DNA of 64,000 nt from Trichoplax sp. H2. Its lineage: Eukaryota; Placozoa; Uniplacotomia; Trichoplacea. A program made the translations under genes and the position numbers. The notes beneath the pieces were generated by a model that was not told the origin of the DNA, searched no databases, and was given only the letters and a program-made list of their open reading frames with translations. The stretch is from the NCBI GenBank assembly GCA_003344405.1, contig NOWV01000078.1, positions 62,001 through 126,000 on the forward strand. The letters run 5' to 3'. This document shows, in pieces, positions 1 through 11,027 of this stretch. How positions within the stretch are numbered: position 1 is the first letter of the stretch; each line of letters opens with the position of its first letter.

Positions 1-530
1 GTATAATACTGTACATAGTGGAATCAGCTTCCACATTGTTTGCACTGTAGGTCCGTTGGCTTTCTATTTTCTCTTTTAGATTAGGAGAAAGTGATTATTT
101 TTGGATTAGAGAGTATTCAGTAGTCTCTGACCAAATCTATTCGTTCACCTTCTTTGTTACAGTTATAACACATTCAATTATCAACTTAACATAAATATTA
201 TCATATGTTTATTCTACTGTCATGACATAAGAAATGAGTCTTTCATCTAAAAAGTTGCTCCAAATTAATTTTAAATGCAATTTAATATATAGTCTAGGGT
301 CTGAGGATTACCAAAAATACGTAAAATACACCCCTGCTTTACATTGTACAACAGAATAGTAGACTAATGATATATATAGAACGCATCAAATACTGTATCA
401 CTTTTCGTCGTGATATCAGTGCTATACTGTTTCAGAACAAACGTTTCCAAGTGTGTAATTTTGCACACTCAATAATGCATATGTATATACATTAACTGAT
501 ACCAATCATAGTTCATGTTTACTGCAGATT
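1..530. other. Flank downstream of CC2D1, no gene seen
   Basis: AT-rich sequence lying beyond the CC2D1 stop codon, so it should hold that gene's 3' UTR. No further exon on either strand could be supported. Confidence 0.5.
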
Positions 531-3500
531 TTACAATTTCAATTTGGCTTTGATGGATGCAGCCTATAGTTTTAATATTTGGTAAAATTGTCGTTATATT
601 ATTGTAATTATTGAATGAAATATACTAAAAGTTAGTAATTTGTAATTAATGAGAGTATCGTACCTCGCTTTGCATTAACTTTTTACGCTGTAAGGCTTGA
701 ACTGCTCCGGCCTGTTGTTAAAATAATTTTTCACGTAAAAAGGATCATCAAATGAACTAAATCGTAAGAAAAATAAAATACGTGTACGTTACATGTATAC
801 CTTATTTCCTTGAGTATTTAATTGGACAGCTAGTGCATGTTCTTCCTGAATTTTCTTTTCCAGATTCTGGGTATAATCTACAGTAGAACAGAAACGAATC
901 AATACAGTAATCTATAATATTAGATACCTTAATACGTGTATAAATCTAAAGTATAGACCAAATTATTATCAATTGGTTAGTGAGCGTAGAGCCATAAAGA
1001 TTTAAATTAAAGGAAACACAAAGCTAAAGATGTAGTCATGTTACCTTTCCAGGCTGACACGCCTCCTGACTTCAATTTCTTTTCTAGATCACCTGCTAGA
1101 TCCTTATAATGCTTCAATGCTGTCGATAAGTTCTTTGGAGGAGATGTACCTTTCGACTTAATGCTTATCATCTAATAAGTTAAGTATTGAATTCAGTATA
1201 CAATCATGCGATCAGTTATAGCTTGCTAATCTACCGTCATTATCTCAAGTGTAAAACGCAAACCTGCTTTTCGATTCGCTGGCATTCAGATTTTAACACA
1301 GCTAAACTACTATAGTTTGGAGTTGTTGAGCTGCTAGTGGATACAATATATAACATAATGATTCCGAGTTAGCAAGTTATCCAGCATGATTTAAACATTT
1401 GATGATAACTTATACTAGATACTTTTATTAACCTTTTAGCTGAAGTAGTATTAGACGCTTTGGCAGTTTTATTGCTATAGTAAATCGATATTTTCGTAAG
1501 TACGATACAATGTTAGCTGCTAGAGGCAGAAAATTCACTGTTTAAAAGCTTATCAGTTACCGGATTGAAGGTGCCAATGCAGCGCCAGCTAAATTCTCAA
1601 TCTACATGAAATACAAATTTAAACTATGTACTTAAATGCTACAATATCAATAGAGTCAACAATGCACAGCTTTCTAAGTTAAATATCGTACATGAGGTAC
1701 TCCAGAGCTTGTATCCAATACGAGCCATCTTTCCTGAATTTCTGAGATTTCTTTTTCGGAAACTGGCTCGCGGATACGAATGCTGACTTCTATTTTACCA
1801 CCACAAGGCCGTCGACCGTCCATTAACTGTTAGGACAGATATATATGAAAATTTGTATATTACGTATATTAAATACTTTTAAATTACATCAATGGGTAAC
1901 ATTATAATAATGAACTATTCTATGCTTCCTCTTACATCAACACATTGATGAACTTCGCATTTACTTTCCAAACCAGCTAATTTAATATTTGCTTGAGCTA
2001 ATAGTTTATCGCGTTGAAGAAAACCTCTACGATTGAGCGTATCAAATATGTAGACATTCATAAGAATTAGAACTATGGCTACTATAATATGAATGCGTTA
2101 GTGATAAGTTAACACCTTTCGTAAAGCAATTCTAGCTTTAATGATTGGCGCTTAAAGATTCTAGCTAGCGATCGTTGCTTTCTATCAATCTTGACTTTAA
2201 TTTCGTCACTGAATTCTACAAACATTGACATTAATATTCAAGTGTATGGAAGAATTTATAACTAAGATATAACCCTAAATTACCTGGGTTAACTGTGTGC
2301 TTGACAGTACTTGTTCGTCCACTTTGAGGGGCATCCTACCGTAATTACGAATAAATCTTAAGTTATCAGAAGTAAGTATTGCCGAACTTTTACAATGGTA
2401 AATTTGGCATACCGAAGGGAACGGAAATTCATAAGCAACGTAACAATGGAAATCGTTCGCGGTGTATCCTACAAGAACTACTCGTTAGTATAGGTTTAAA
2501 AAGAACATGCTTCTGCTTACTGGACTCTAATCTACATACAAGTTACAAGTAATTAAGAATTGGAACGTTACAAGCGACAACTTAGTTCTAGATTGTACAG
2601 TTTTACCTGACGGCAGAGGTAGATTAATACACCGAGATACTTTAATATAGGCTTCCGAACTACTAATTTCCGAAAAGGACCTATAGATATGTTAACAGTA
2701 AATTCTTTACAAAATTAAAGAAAATATAATTCTGGTATAGAGTATAAAGTGATACCAACTTGATGACGGTGAATTTTTTAATTTCATAATGAAAACGTGG
2801 AACTGGATCTTTATGAGACTTTGAATTTCGAAGATAGTCTAAACTAATACGGCACTCGGCTCCTAGTTTTTCGTATCTAAATAAAATAATAAGTATTATT
2901 CATTATTTTTTGTGAACGTATCAATAGAACATTTCTTTGTTTACCGTTTTGAATTCTCCAAGTCCCCCAGTTTGGCATAATATTGAGTATTTTGCAAGCA
3001 AACCTATCATGACAGACAATATGACCGCTAATTTTAACGACGGTGACGAGCTTAACTACATCGAGAATTTAGATTGCTGTTTTAACTAGTAACCTCCATC
3101 TGTTTGATTATCGCAGCATCTAGTCGTTCATATAGGGCGTTTGCATCCCCATCACTAGCAGAAATAGGCCCATCGACAGTTTGATTCTTATCCGCTGTTT
3201 GATTTGAGTCTGATTCAAGATTAGGTGGTGGAGGTAACTAAAGGATAACACAAGTAAGATATTAGAAATTGTAATGATTTATAGAACGTCTTGAATAAAA
3301 GATTCGAGTATGAAGGCTAAATTGTGCGAATATCTATATAATTTCTACTGTACATTGCTCAAGTCACAAGGTAATCCACTTTCAGCTGCTTCAATCATCT
3401 GATCAAAGCCCTTTAATAAATAAGTCAAATAAAGGTGTTAGGATCCTAGTTCGATGTAAGGCCATCTACAAATATCATATCGTACTTTACAAATTTTATG

Positions 3501-6500
3501 ACAAGTAACGAAAATAAATAGTTGTTTGCACCTTGGCTTTTCTCAGATAATCCTTGGCAGTATCAATATTTCCTTTCTTCTTTGCTGCTAGAGCAGCAGC
3601 TTTGAATTGATGTTGTCTATCTAAGAGAAATTTCAGCTGTTGCTGATTTCGGGTCGGCATCTTAGTCTACAACAATAAATAGAGATTATTTCTTAAATAC
3701 TAGCAAATAGCCTGCAAGCTTACATAGGGGTAATAATATTTAATATCTTATTCAGAATATTTTTGAAAAGGCAGCATTAAAAACTGATACACTGGATTAC
3801 AGATCTTGCGAATTTTCGCCAGATACACTGCATATGCAGTATAGTTCATATTTTGTACTACAAGGGTAATGTACTCACGGGGGACGATTTGGGAGTGACT
3901 TTAGAAGCTGTAAAATCAACAGATAACAAAGGAGAAACTGAAAATTATTGCTATACTATGTTGCAAAAAATTAGAGATTTTATATTACCGCTAGCTTCAA
4001 TAGATGCCTTAACAGGTTGCTGGCTTGTATTGGGCAACGGAATGGGAGCAAAACCTATTAAAAATGTAAGTTGTTATTAAAAGTGACTTCTTCGGAAAGA
4101 GTGACGTTATATGCAACTGGACGTTTTTCAATAAGCGAAATCACGAATTTATTTGCATTATCTGAATGATTTTTAAGAATACTTTCTGGGATACAATAGG
4201 TACGTATTTCTGTAATACTGTATATCAAACCTGGTAATTCCGGTATAGATTCCCAATCATACGGTTTGCCGGCTTTAAGATGTGCAATTGCTTGTTGAAT
4301 TTGCTATTATAATCAGGTATGCATCGTAAGTGTAAAGCGTAAAATTTTAACTTTCAATAAGATTTTAATTAATTGATTGATTTAGACTAACTGTAACAAT
4401 CCTTCCAGAGCGTCTTGCTTTTGCTTCATTACCATTTTCTTGGGCTGTTTCGACTGCCTTTTCAAATTTTTCAAGTCTCATGAGTAATGCATCCATAGTA
4501 TCTACAGGAGCTGCAGGATTACCACCAGATTTCTTAGGACTTGCAGTAACACTAGATTTGTTTGACTCTCCAGAATCGGGTGGCGGTACTGGGGGAAGTC
4601 CTAAGCATACAGTATCATTTGCATCATGTTTACTAGATATTTAATCAGCTGCTTGAATCAATTTAAAAATTGATAAACGAGCCATTCAAATGATAGAAAA
4701 TATTGTTATGGTGCAAAATGAAAACAGTATCATATACAACATTATAATAAGTAAAGCAGATCCAGCAAACGAAAAAGTTTAACTCGTAGGCAAGACGTAA
4801 AATTGAGATAACTTCAATCGGTATACGTAGGTATTCCAGAGCGAATTTTAGTTTCTAATGTATGACCATATTTTACACTAGCAAAACTGCTGACCTGGCA
4901 GTGTCGGAACGGCTTCCCAGTCATACGATAAGCCTTGTTTAAAACATTTCATGGCATTTTGTACTTCCTATAAATTGTAAACCGCAATATTGTATCAATT
5001 ATATAGTGTCAATATCTAATTTACGTATAAAAATAATGTACAAAATTCTCTTTGTAATAAACCTTTAGAAGTCTTGTATGACGACGGACTTTTGAGCCAT
5101 TTCCTGCTTCTTTAGCTGCTTCAATAATAGTTGAAAACCGTTGTATCCGCATTGTCAGAGCATCCAACGTACTCACTGGGACTGCAGAGTCATCAAGAGT
5201 TTCATCGCTTGCAGGTAGGTCCGATGAAGGTGATACTTCTGGTGGTGCTGCCGAAGGAGGTTTTGCATGGTAAGTAGGCGGGTCTAAAGCCGAAATATCT
5301 ATGTCGTTTCCAGCTTTTACCGATTCTAGCATTGACTCAATTTTCTGTATTTAGTCACATAATGAAAATAAAATAGGGAAGTTAAATATTTATGTTTGAG
5401 CATTAAGTTTACCGACCATGGTTATTGTAAATTTTAGCAGTAACTATAGCTGCAACTACCTTGGAAATTATTAGAAATTGCTTGGCCAATTCTATGTTAT
5501 TATCCTTCTTGGCAGCAAGCGCTGCCTTCTTATACTGAGAGAGTCTTTCAGTTAATATTTGAATTTTGTTATCGGCTTCAGCTTTTACGGTTTCTGAAGG
5601 CTTATCATCACTTCTGGGTCGAGCTGGCGAAACACCAACACTTACAGGCCCTGGCATCTCATCCAAATTTATGAGTTTACCGGAAGAAGCACTTTTAATC
5701 ATGGAATCCAAATCCTGCATAGAAAGATATGATAACATTGTTTATTTAGGTGTTTCATTATACTGTAATAGACTAAAATTTTGACAGCAAATACGAAGGC
5801 TAAACAAGATTTTTATCATTACATTGGTAAATCCTGATAGGATTTCGTAATGGCTCATAAATTACCTTTAAGCCACGAGTAATCCTTCTCATACGTGAAC
5901 TATCATTGGACTGTGTAGCAAATGTTAGTGCAGCTTCGTACATTGCTTTCCTATCTTGCAAAGCTGCTAAGGTATCATCTGTAGTAAGAGACTTTGCTTC
6001 ATCACTGGCCTAAGATGACAATATACCATCTTCATTGTAATGTTTATATACTAGTATTGCAATTTCTGTATATACTGTACTTAATAAGAGGCAATAGTTG
6101 TTGTGTAATAATGTTCAATAGTTATAATAATAATGAACGTAAAAGAGCGTTATTTTATAATTTAAAATAATACATTTAAGTTTTTATATCGGTAAATTGA
6201 TTATGTAAGCTTAAACTTTCAGCAAATGTGTGGTGGAATTACAATTACGAGATATTATACATAAATTACTAAGATACAAGTGACGTGGAAATTATACCAC
6301 TCCACATGAAATACAAAAAATCATTACCTTGACTGCTGTCTCCGTGTGAGCCATATCGTCATCTTCATCAATGAAATCATTTAGTTCATCCTTTAATTAA
6401 GAATAATTTGCTTTATATGGACTGCTTATGATAATGGTTAAATATTCCTAAATATTATAATGATGGGAAGTCTATTTAAAATTAATTAAAAAAATGATTT

Positions 6501-7950
6501 AACCATCAATTCCGCTTGATCTATCTCATCATCATCATCATCATTGTTGCCATCATCGATATCCATCATGTTCTTAGCGGCCATTTTTTGTATTTCATTG
6601 ATGGTTACTTCTAGAAAAAAGTCGATCATAGAGATATCAATATTTTAATATCTAGACATCGAAACTCGTTCTAAGTATGTTGAATAGCTAAAGTTTTATA
6701 ATACACCACACCTTGTTGAGATAATGATTAGTGTGCACTGAAGGTTTATTATGCGGGTATAATAATGTACTGTACCTTTTGACTTTGATTTTTTTTTATC
6801 TTTTGATGGTGATATGCCAGCGATCGCAGCCATTTCAGCTTCTAAATTAGCGTCATCATCATCATCGTTGTTGACCATGCCAATACCAAGCTGTGTTCAT
6901 TATACGTGTTGTATATATATATATGCATATAAAGTGCATGAAAAAGAACTCGTTCATTGCATTATCTGGAAATTACTTACAATTCATAACTACCGTGTGT
7001 TAAATCTATAATATACATTGTGCTACTTTATTCTATTTTCCGTATAGATGAATAGGATACGATTAAAGGGCTTGACCTAGAGATATCCTAACTGGTGAAT
7101 TAACTAGTGAGAGTAGACGTTCGCACTATACAGTACGAGTCAAAACAGTACCTATTTCATATCTACGAGTGTACTAGTTAATAGTCATAAAAAGTAACAA
7201 AAGCTGGCATCAGTACACGATTTTATTTCACGTGTACAGAATTACTATAATTGCTGAGGTTCATAGCCCACAAGTAAGTTAGTAATAAATACGAAAGCAT
7301 CCATCGTTTGGCAAGATACTCGAGTATTGGCAAATGTCTACAGTATTGTAGATGATGGAGGTGTGGGGGATACTATTAGAAGGTGACAGTATTCAAGTGT
7401 AGCGTTATACTGAGATTTGTCAGTATGTATATATACTTCTACAATTTTAAAATTAATTAATCCAATGCATTCGTACGATATTATATTATGATATACTACT
7501 ATAGAAAGAGTGTACAGTGAGTCTTCTTTCCATTGAAAGACTAAACCATTGAACATTACGACCGGTGCAATAGTGTCAGTACTGCCTTTTTCAATATGGC
7601 AGTAGCATTTTACCCTATGTAAGACATGTATATCTGTCCAAAATAGGCAATTTATGTTACTGGCGTTATTTTTACAAAATTTCTTTTAATTAAATTAACA
7701 CATGACACGATTGAAATGAATCCACAGCGACATTTTTCATGGTATGTATACAGCTAATGAAAGAGTGCGAGTATAACTGCTAACTGGTAATACAACAGAC
7801 ACATAGAAGACACAGTTGAAGTTTTCAACTGTAAAGTCGTTGAAAACTGTCAACTTTAGTACTTAGGTAAGATCGTCCATTCGGTTATTCTATTTTTACC
7901 GTTTTGGCTAAATCATTGTCTTTACTAGCTTTGGACTTTCTTTTGAACAT
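531..7950 (-). CDS. CC2D1: CC2D1 / Lgd family protein (DM14 repeats plus C2 domain), complete 30-exon gene
   Basis: CC2D1/Lgd proteins bind CHMP4/Shrub of ESCRT-III through DM14 domains and bind lipid through a C2 domain; they act at endosomes in receptor sorting. Exons: 7950-7900, 6890-6776, 6610-6504, 6390-6328, 6009-5866, 5714-5460, 5344-5063, 4967-4895, 4600-4392, 4303-4231, 4054-3989, 3907-3879, 3660-3532, 3410-3354, 3237-3094, 3003-2945, 2876-2760, 2680-2607, 2468-2413, 2335-2284, 2215-2116, 2026-1936, 1826-1692, 1601-1561, 1474-1433, 1309-1264, 1171-1045, 877-801, 711-664, 563-531. All phases agree and give about 964 aa (human CC2D1A is 951). The start MFKRKSK resembles Lgd. An acidic stretch lies near residue 26, then five DM14-like repeats (about 126-180, 210-267, 303-362, 398-457, 494-556), a C2 domain (about 645-805) and the conserved C-terminal coiled coil (about 855-964). 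A stop at 1676-1674 is avoided by donor 1691; donor 1700 is also in frame. Confidence 0.93.
7814..7855. repeat. Imperfect hairpin in CC2D1 intron 1
   Basis: A perfect 9-base inverted repeat (gttttcaac at 7821-7829 against gttgaaaac at 7839-7847) sits inside an outer 5-base pair of arms (7814-7818 with 7851-7855). It lies about 45 bases inside intron 1, close to its 5' end. It may fold in the pre-mRNA or be a decayed element end; no function can be read. Confidence 0.5.
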
Positions 7951-8084
7951 ATTTGAAGGAGTATCTGCAATATTTACAGTATTTTTAGAAAGCAGAATGT
8001 GCCACTTTAGAAATCACAGGTAGGCAAGGAGCAGTGGGGGCCTACGTCATACTCGGGCAGATTATAAAATGCTTCGAGTACAGT

Positions 8085-8160
8085 ATACAGTACTGTTGTA
8101 CAGTACGGTGGCGCAGAAAAGTACTGTAGTGTACAGTACAGTACAATAGACAGTATTGGA
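8085..8160. repeat. ACAGT/ACTGT pentamer cluster
   Basis: Short runs of the pentamer ACAGT and its complement ACTGT meet head to head to form palindromes such as gtactgtacagtac. The same motif recurs at 8690-8845 and far more densely at 58541-60075. Small frames in it are artefacts of the repeat. Confidence 0.7.
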
Positions 8161-8302
8161 AAAAAAACACGCCTTCTTGGTGATACCGGGTTATTGACTT
8201 GGGTTAGAACCCTTTGGTTCCAGGCTGTTATTTGACTTGGGTTATACCGTACTGTACTTGGCTAGTGGCCAATGATTCCATTACGTCACTTTTTTTTTAC
8301 TA

Positions 8303-8488
8303 GATAAGTAATGGAAGTTTTTCTCCATGGTCATGAAATGTTCAATGTTATAACCATAGTAGAGTACAGTAGTGTACAGAATCTGATTATTAATAAATAA
8401 TGGAAGTTTTTCTCTATGGTCCATGGTCATGAAATGTTCAATGTTATAACCATAGTAGAGTACAGTTGTGTAGAGAATCTGATTATTT
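8303..8488 (+). repeat. Direct tandem duplication of a roughly 90-bp unit
   Basis: Two adjacent copies (about 8303-8391 and 8393-8488) share the block from taatggaagtttttct through agaatctgattatt. The second carries about 7 extra bases near its start (an added ggtc-type stretch) and single-base changes. No coding content. Confidence 0.85.
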
Positions 8489-8835
8489 TCGATGGCACCC
8501 TGAAAAGATATAATTGTGCAAGTTCAATCAGGCCCAAGCTACATAAATTCTATACTTAGTTGTAGCCTAAGAACTCAGGAATGCCAATTTGGTTCTTATT
8601 TTTCTAGATATTCTATACTTTTCGCGTAAAATTGGTTAGAAGTTTAAAATCTCGACAGTAATAAATGAAATTTCTCTGTACCGTACTGTAAACTAATCTT
8701 AGCACTTTCGAAATGCCAATACACTTCAGTACAAATGTGGGTACTGTACTGTACATACAGTACAGTACCGTATAGAAACCCCCCGTTTTACTGTGTACTG
8801 TAGTTTCCTGATTCGTTGTACTGTACAGTACTGTA

Positions 8836-9043
8836 CTGTTATTGACGCTGAGTATCTGAGTAATCGGAGCTATTCTGGCTGGGCCTGCTGTATGTACTGT
8901 ACACTTAGGCCACTTCGCGTACTGTTTACATATAATTTTAAGTACTCAGTTCTCCAATTTACTGTCTACTCTTTGTATAATTGCAGTATTATTAGCGAAG
9001 AGATATTTACCAATATTGTACACTGCATAAGTATTCAATCGGA
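8836..9043 (+). repeat. Repeat block A, copy 1, abutting an assembly gap
   Basis: This block is almost identical to 9317-9515: it shares ctgttattgacgctgag at the start and ends in attcaatcgga exactly at the N run. The copies differ by an extra ACTGT-type insertion in copy 1 and a few substitutions. Duplication hard against a gap suggests unmerged haplotypes or a collapsed repeat. Confidence 0.85.
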
Positions 9044-9063
9044 NNNNNNNNNNNNNNNNNNNN
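9044..9063. other. Assembly gap of 20 N
   Basis: A run of exactly 20 N. Sequence just after it resembles 8782-8827 upstream, so the gap separates two overlapping representations of one region. Confidence 0.99.
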
Positions 9064-9316
9064 CGTTACTGTGTACAGTAGTTTCCTGATTCGTTGTACT
9101 GTACAGGCTGTTTCATAACATTTTGTCACTTTCGGGCCATATTTTTCTTTAAAAATACAGTAAAGCTATAATAGAATGATATATGAGGTTGATGGAGAGA
9201 TTCTGAAATATCTGAATCTGGTAAAGTTAGAAAGTTAAACTTGCTCTTAAGTCCATAAATGATGAAAGTATCACTGACCGTTATATCCCCATTTATGAAT
9301 GGTCTACAGTACAGTA

Positions 9317-9515
9317 CTGTTATTGACGCTGAGTATCAGAGTAATCGGAGCTATTCTGGCTGGGCATACTGTCCACTTAGGCCACTTCGCGTACTGTTTA
9401 CATATAATTTTAAGTACTCAGTTCTCCAATTTACTGTCTACTCACTGTATAATTGCAGTATTATTAGCGAAGAGATATTTACCAATATTGTACACTGCAT
9501 AAGTATTCAATCGGA
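9317..9515 (+). repeat. Repeat block A, copy 2
   Basis: Second copy of the block at 8836-9043. Here the sequence continues past attcaatcgga into unique DNA, showing what may lie in the gap after copy 1. Confidence 0.85.
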
Positions 9516-9678
9516 TTATATTTTAATGATAATCCATACATGACGAATTCTCTCCCATAAGAGATTATAGAGAGAGAGAATCAGATGTCCAGATATATGG
9601 AATATCGGCGATATACAGTAGATCTATATTAGCATTCGGGCTAAATTGATACTGTATATGGGGTTGTTATTCTAAATT

Positions 9679-9702
9679 ACATACATATATATATATGTAT
9701 GT
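9679..9702. repeat. Perfect 24-bp AT palindrome
   Basis: The 24 bases centred between 9690 and 9691 read the same on both strands (acatacatatat followed by its reverse complement). It is a likely cruciform or hairpin site, and equally a simple TA-repeat product. Confidence 0.8.
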
Positions 9703-9777
9703 ATGAAAAATCGAGAAATACAGAACTGAAGTATTTGTATCGATAGAATTCTGTCACATGGGAGATATTATACAGTA

Positions 9778-9923
9778 TATCTAGAATTAGATAAACAGAT
9801 ATATACTGTAGAAGATGGGCTATATATACATCTATATTAATATATATATATGATGTTATCGCCGTCGGGTTTACTAGCCCTGACGTATCGGCATTTACTT
9901 CAGTAGGTACCTCCGTAGATGGA
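9778..9923 (+). repeat. Repeat block B, copy 1, abutting an assembly gap
   Basis: Near-identical to 10495-10638, differing mainly in the length of an internal TA run. It ends at the N run with ccgtagatgga, where copy 2 continues into unique sequence. Confidence 0.88.
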
Positions 9924-9943
9924 NNNNNNNNNNNNNNNNNNNN
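9924..9943. other. Assembly gap of 20 N
   Basis: A run of exactly 20 N immediately after repeat block B copy 1. Confidence 0.99.
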
Positions 9944-10202
9944 ACAGTACTAGTGCAAACTCCCGTCGCTTTACTGACGGTTTACGATAATGTGCTCATT
10001 TAACAGAGGTTCAGTAACTATCAGATCGCTGACTAACGAACATTATCCTCTTAGAAATACTTTTTGTAATATGATATATAGCAATCAAAAATAACCGGGA
10101 CAGGGGAACTATAGTAGGGTAACACTACGAATTGCAAGAGAGCAATAGAACTAAGAGTACCTACTGATGTGTATCAATCACTTTTCAAATTTCGTTAAGT
10201 AA

Positions 10203-10222
10203 NNNNNNNNNNNNNNNNNNNN
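10203..10222. other. Assembly gap of 20 N
   Basis: A run of exactly 20 N between the two copies of repeat block B. The short contig between the second and third gaps (9944-10202) holds no recognisable gene. Confidence 0.99.
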
Positions 10223-10494
10223 CGTTATAAGAAAATGTAACAATCAAAATGGCTGTATAGAAACTCTATAAAGATTCTATGTTTATTCAATTTTCATCAG
10301 AATATTACATGAAATCAAAATTTAAAGGCCCAGTGGCCACCCTTAGCGATATAACGAATACTATTTTAATAATCAGTACTCTGCAGAAATTACTACCTTA
10401 GAGCTATTCGTTTTACATGAAGAAATCTTTAGGTTAAAAGTACTGTAAGAATCTTATACTGACCTATTGAAATGAACCCATAATCAGAGTGGGA

Positions 10495-10638
10495 TATCTA
10501 GAATTAGATAAACAGATATATACTGTAGAAGATGGGCTATATATACATCTATATTAATATATACATGATGTTATCGCCGTCGGGTTTACTAGCCCTGACG
10601 TATCGGCATTTACTTCAGTAGGTACCTCCGTAGATGGA
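10495..10638 (+). repeat. Repeat block B, copy 2
   Basis: Second copy of 9778-9923; it runs on without a gap into 10639-11027, where no gene was seen. That stretch is the sequence downstream of the hAT-like stop codon. Confidence 0.88.
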
Positions 10639-11027
10639 GGTGGCAGTCGAGAGTCCATCGATAGTGTAGCATACAAATTATTAGGGAAGAAGAGTATATT
10701 GATTCAGAATAGGAAAAGAGGGATAACCCGGGTTCTAACATCCGCTGGAGGGGATAACAACAACTGAACTCTTCGTTTAACTATAGATACATATACGAAT
10801 ATATATATAGTAACCAACCCAAACAGATTGCGTATTTATTGCTACTATTATACTGCACTTAATACATTATTACTTATCATGATAACTCAGACCAGGAAGT
10901 ACACGTAGATTACAAATGCTTACATATACGTGTATAACACAAATGTATTGCAAATATAGCGATTGTGGTTCAATAATTCGATAACAATAAGTCACTACAG
11001 TATAGTAACTGATCCCAATCTATTTAG

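Noticed and set aside
1674-1826. CC2D1 ending at the stop 1676-1674, with a separate small gene at 1601-531
   Set aside because: The downstream exons have no start codon, join CC2D1 in phase, and match the human CC2D1A C-terminal coiled-coil pattern, so they are one gene.
5413-5459. Read-through extension of the CC2D1 exon at 5714-5460 to 5413
   Set aside because: It breaks the DM14 helix and leaves a phase mismatch; the donor at 5459 joins LIISK to KIESML as the family requires.
8793-9543. Cys/Tyr-rich frames near the first gap
   Set aside because: They arise from the ACTGT repeat and are duplicated with block A; one runs through the N run.
10321-10350. Possible hAT terminal repeat cagtggccacccttag at about 10331
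   Set aside because: No inverted partner was found on the far side of the transposase frame up to 14500, and no 8-bp target duplication was seen.
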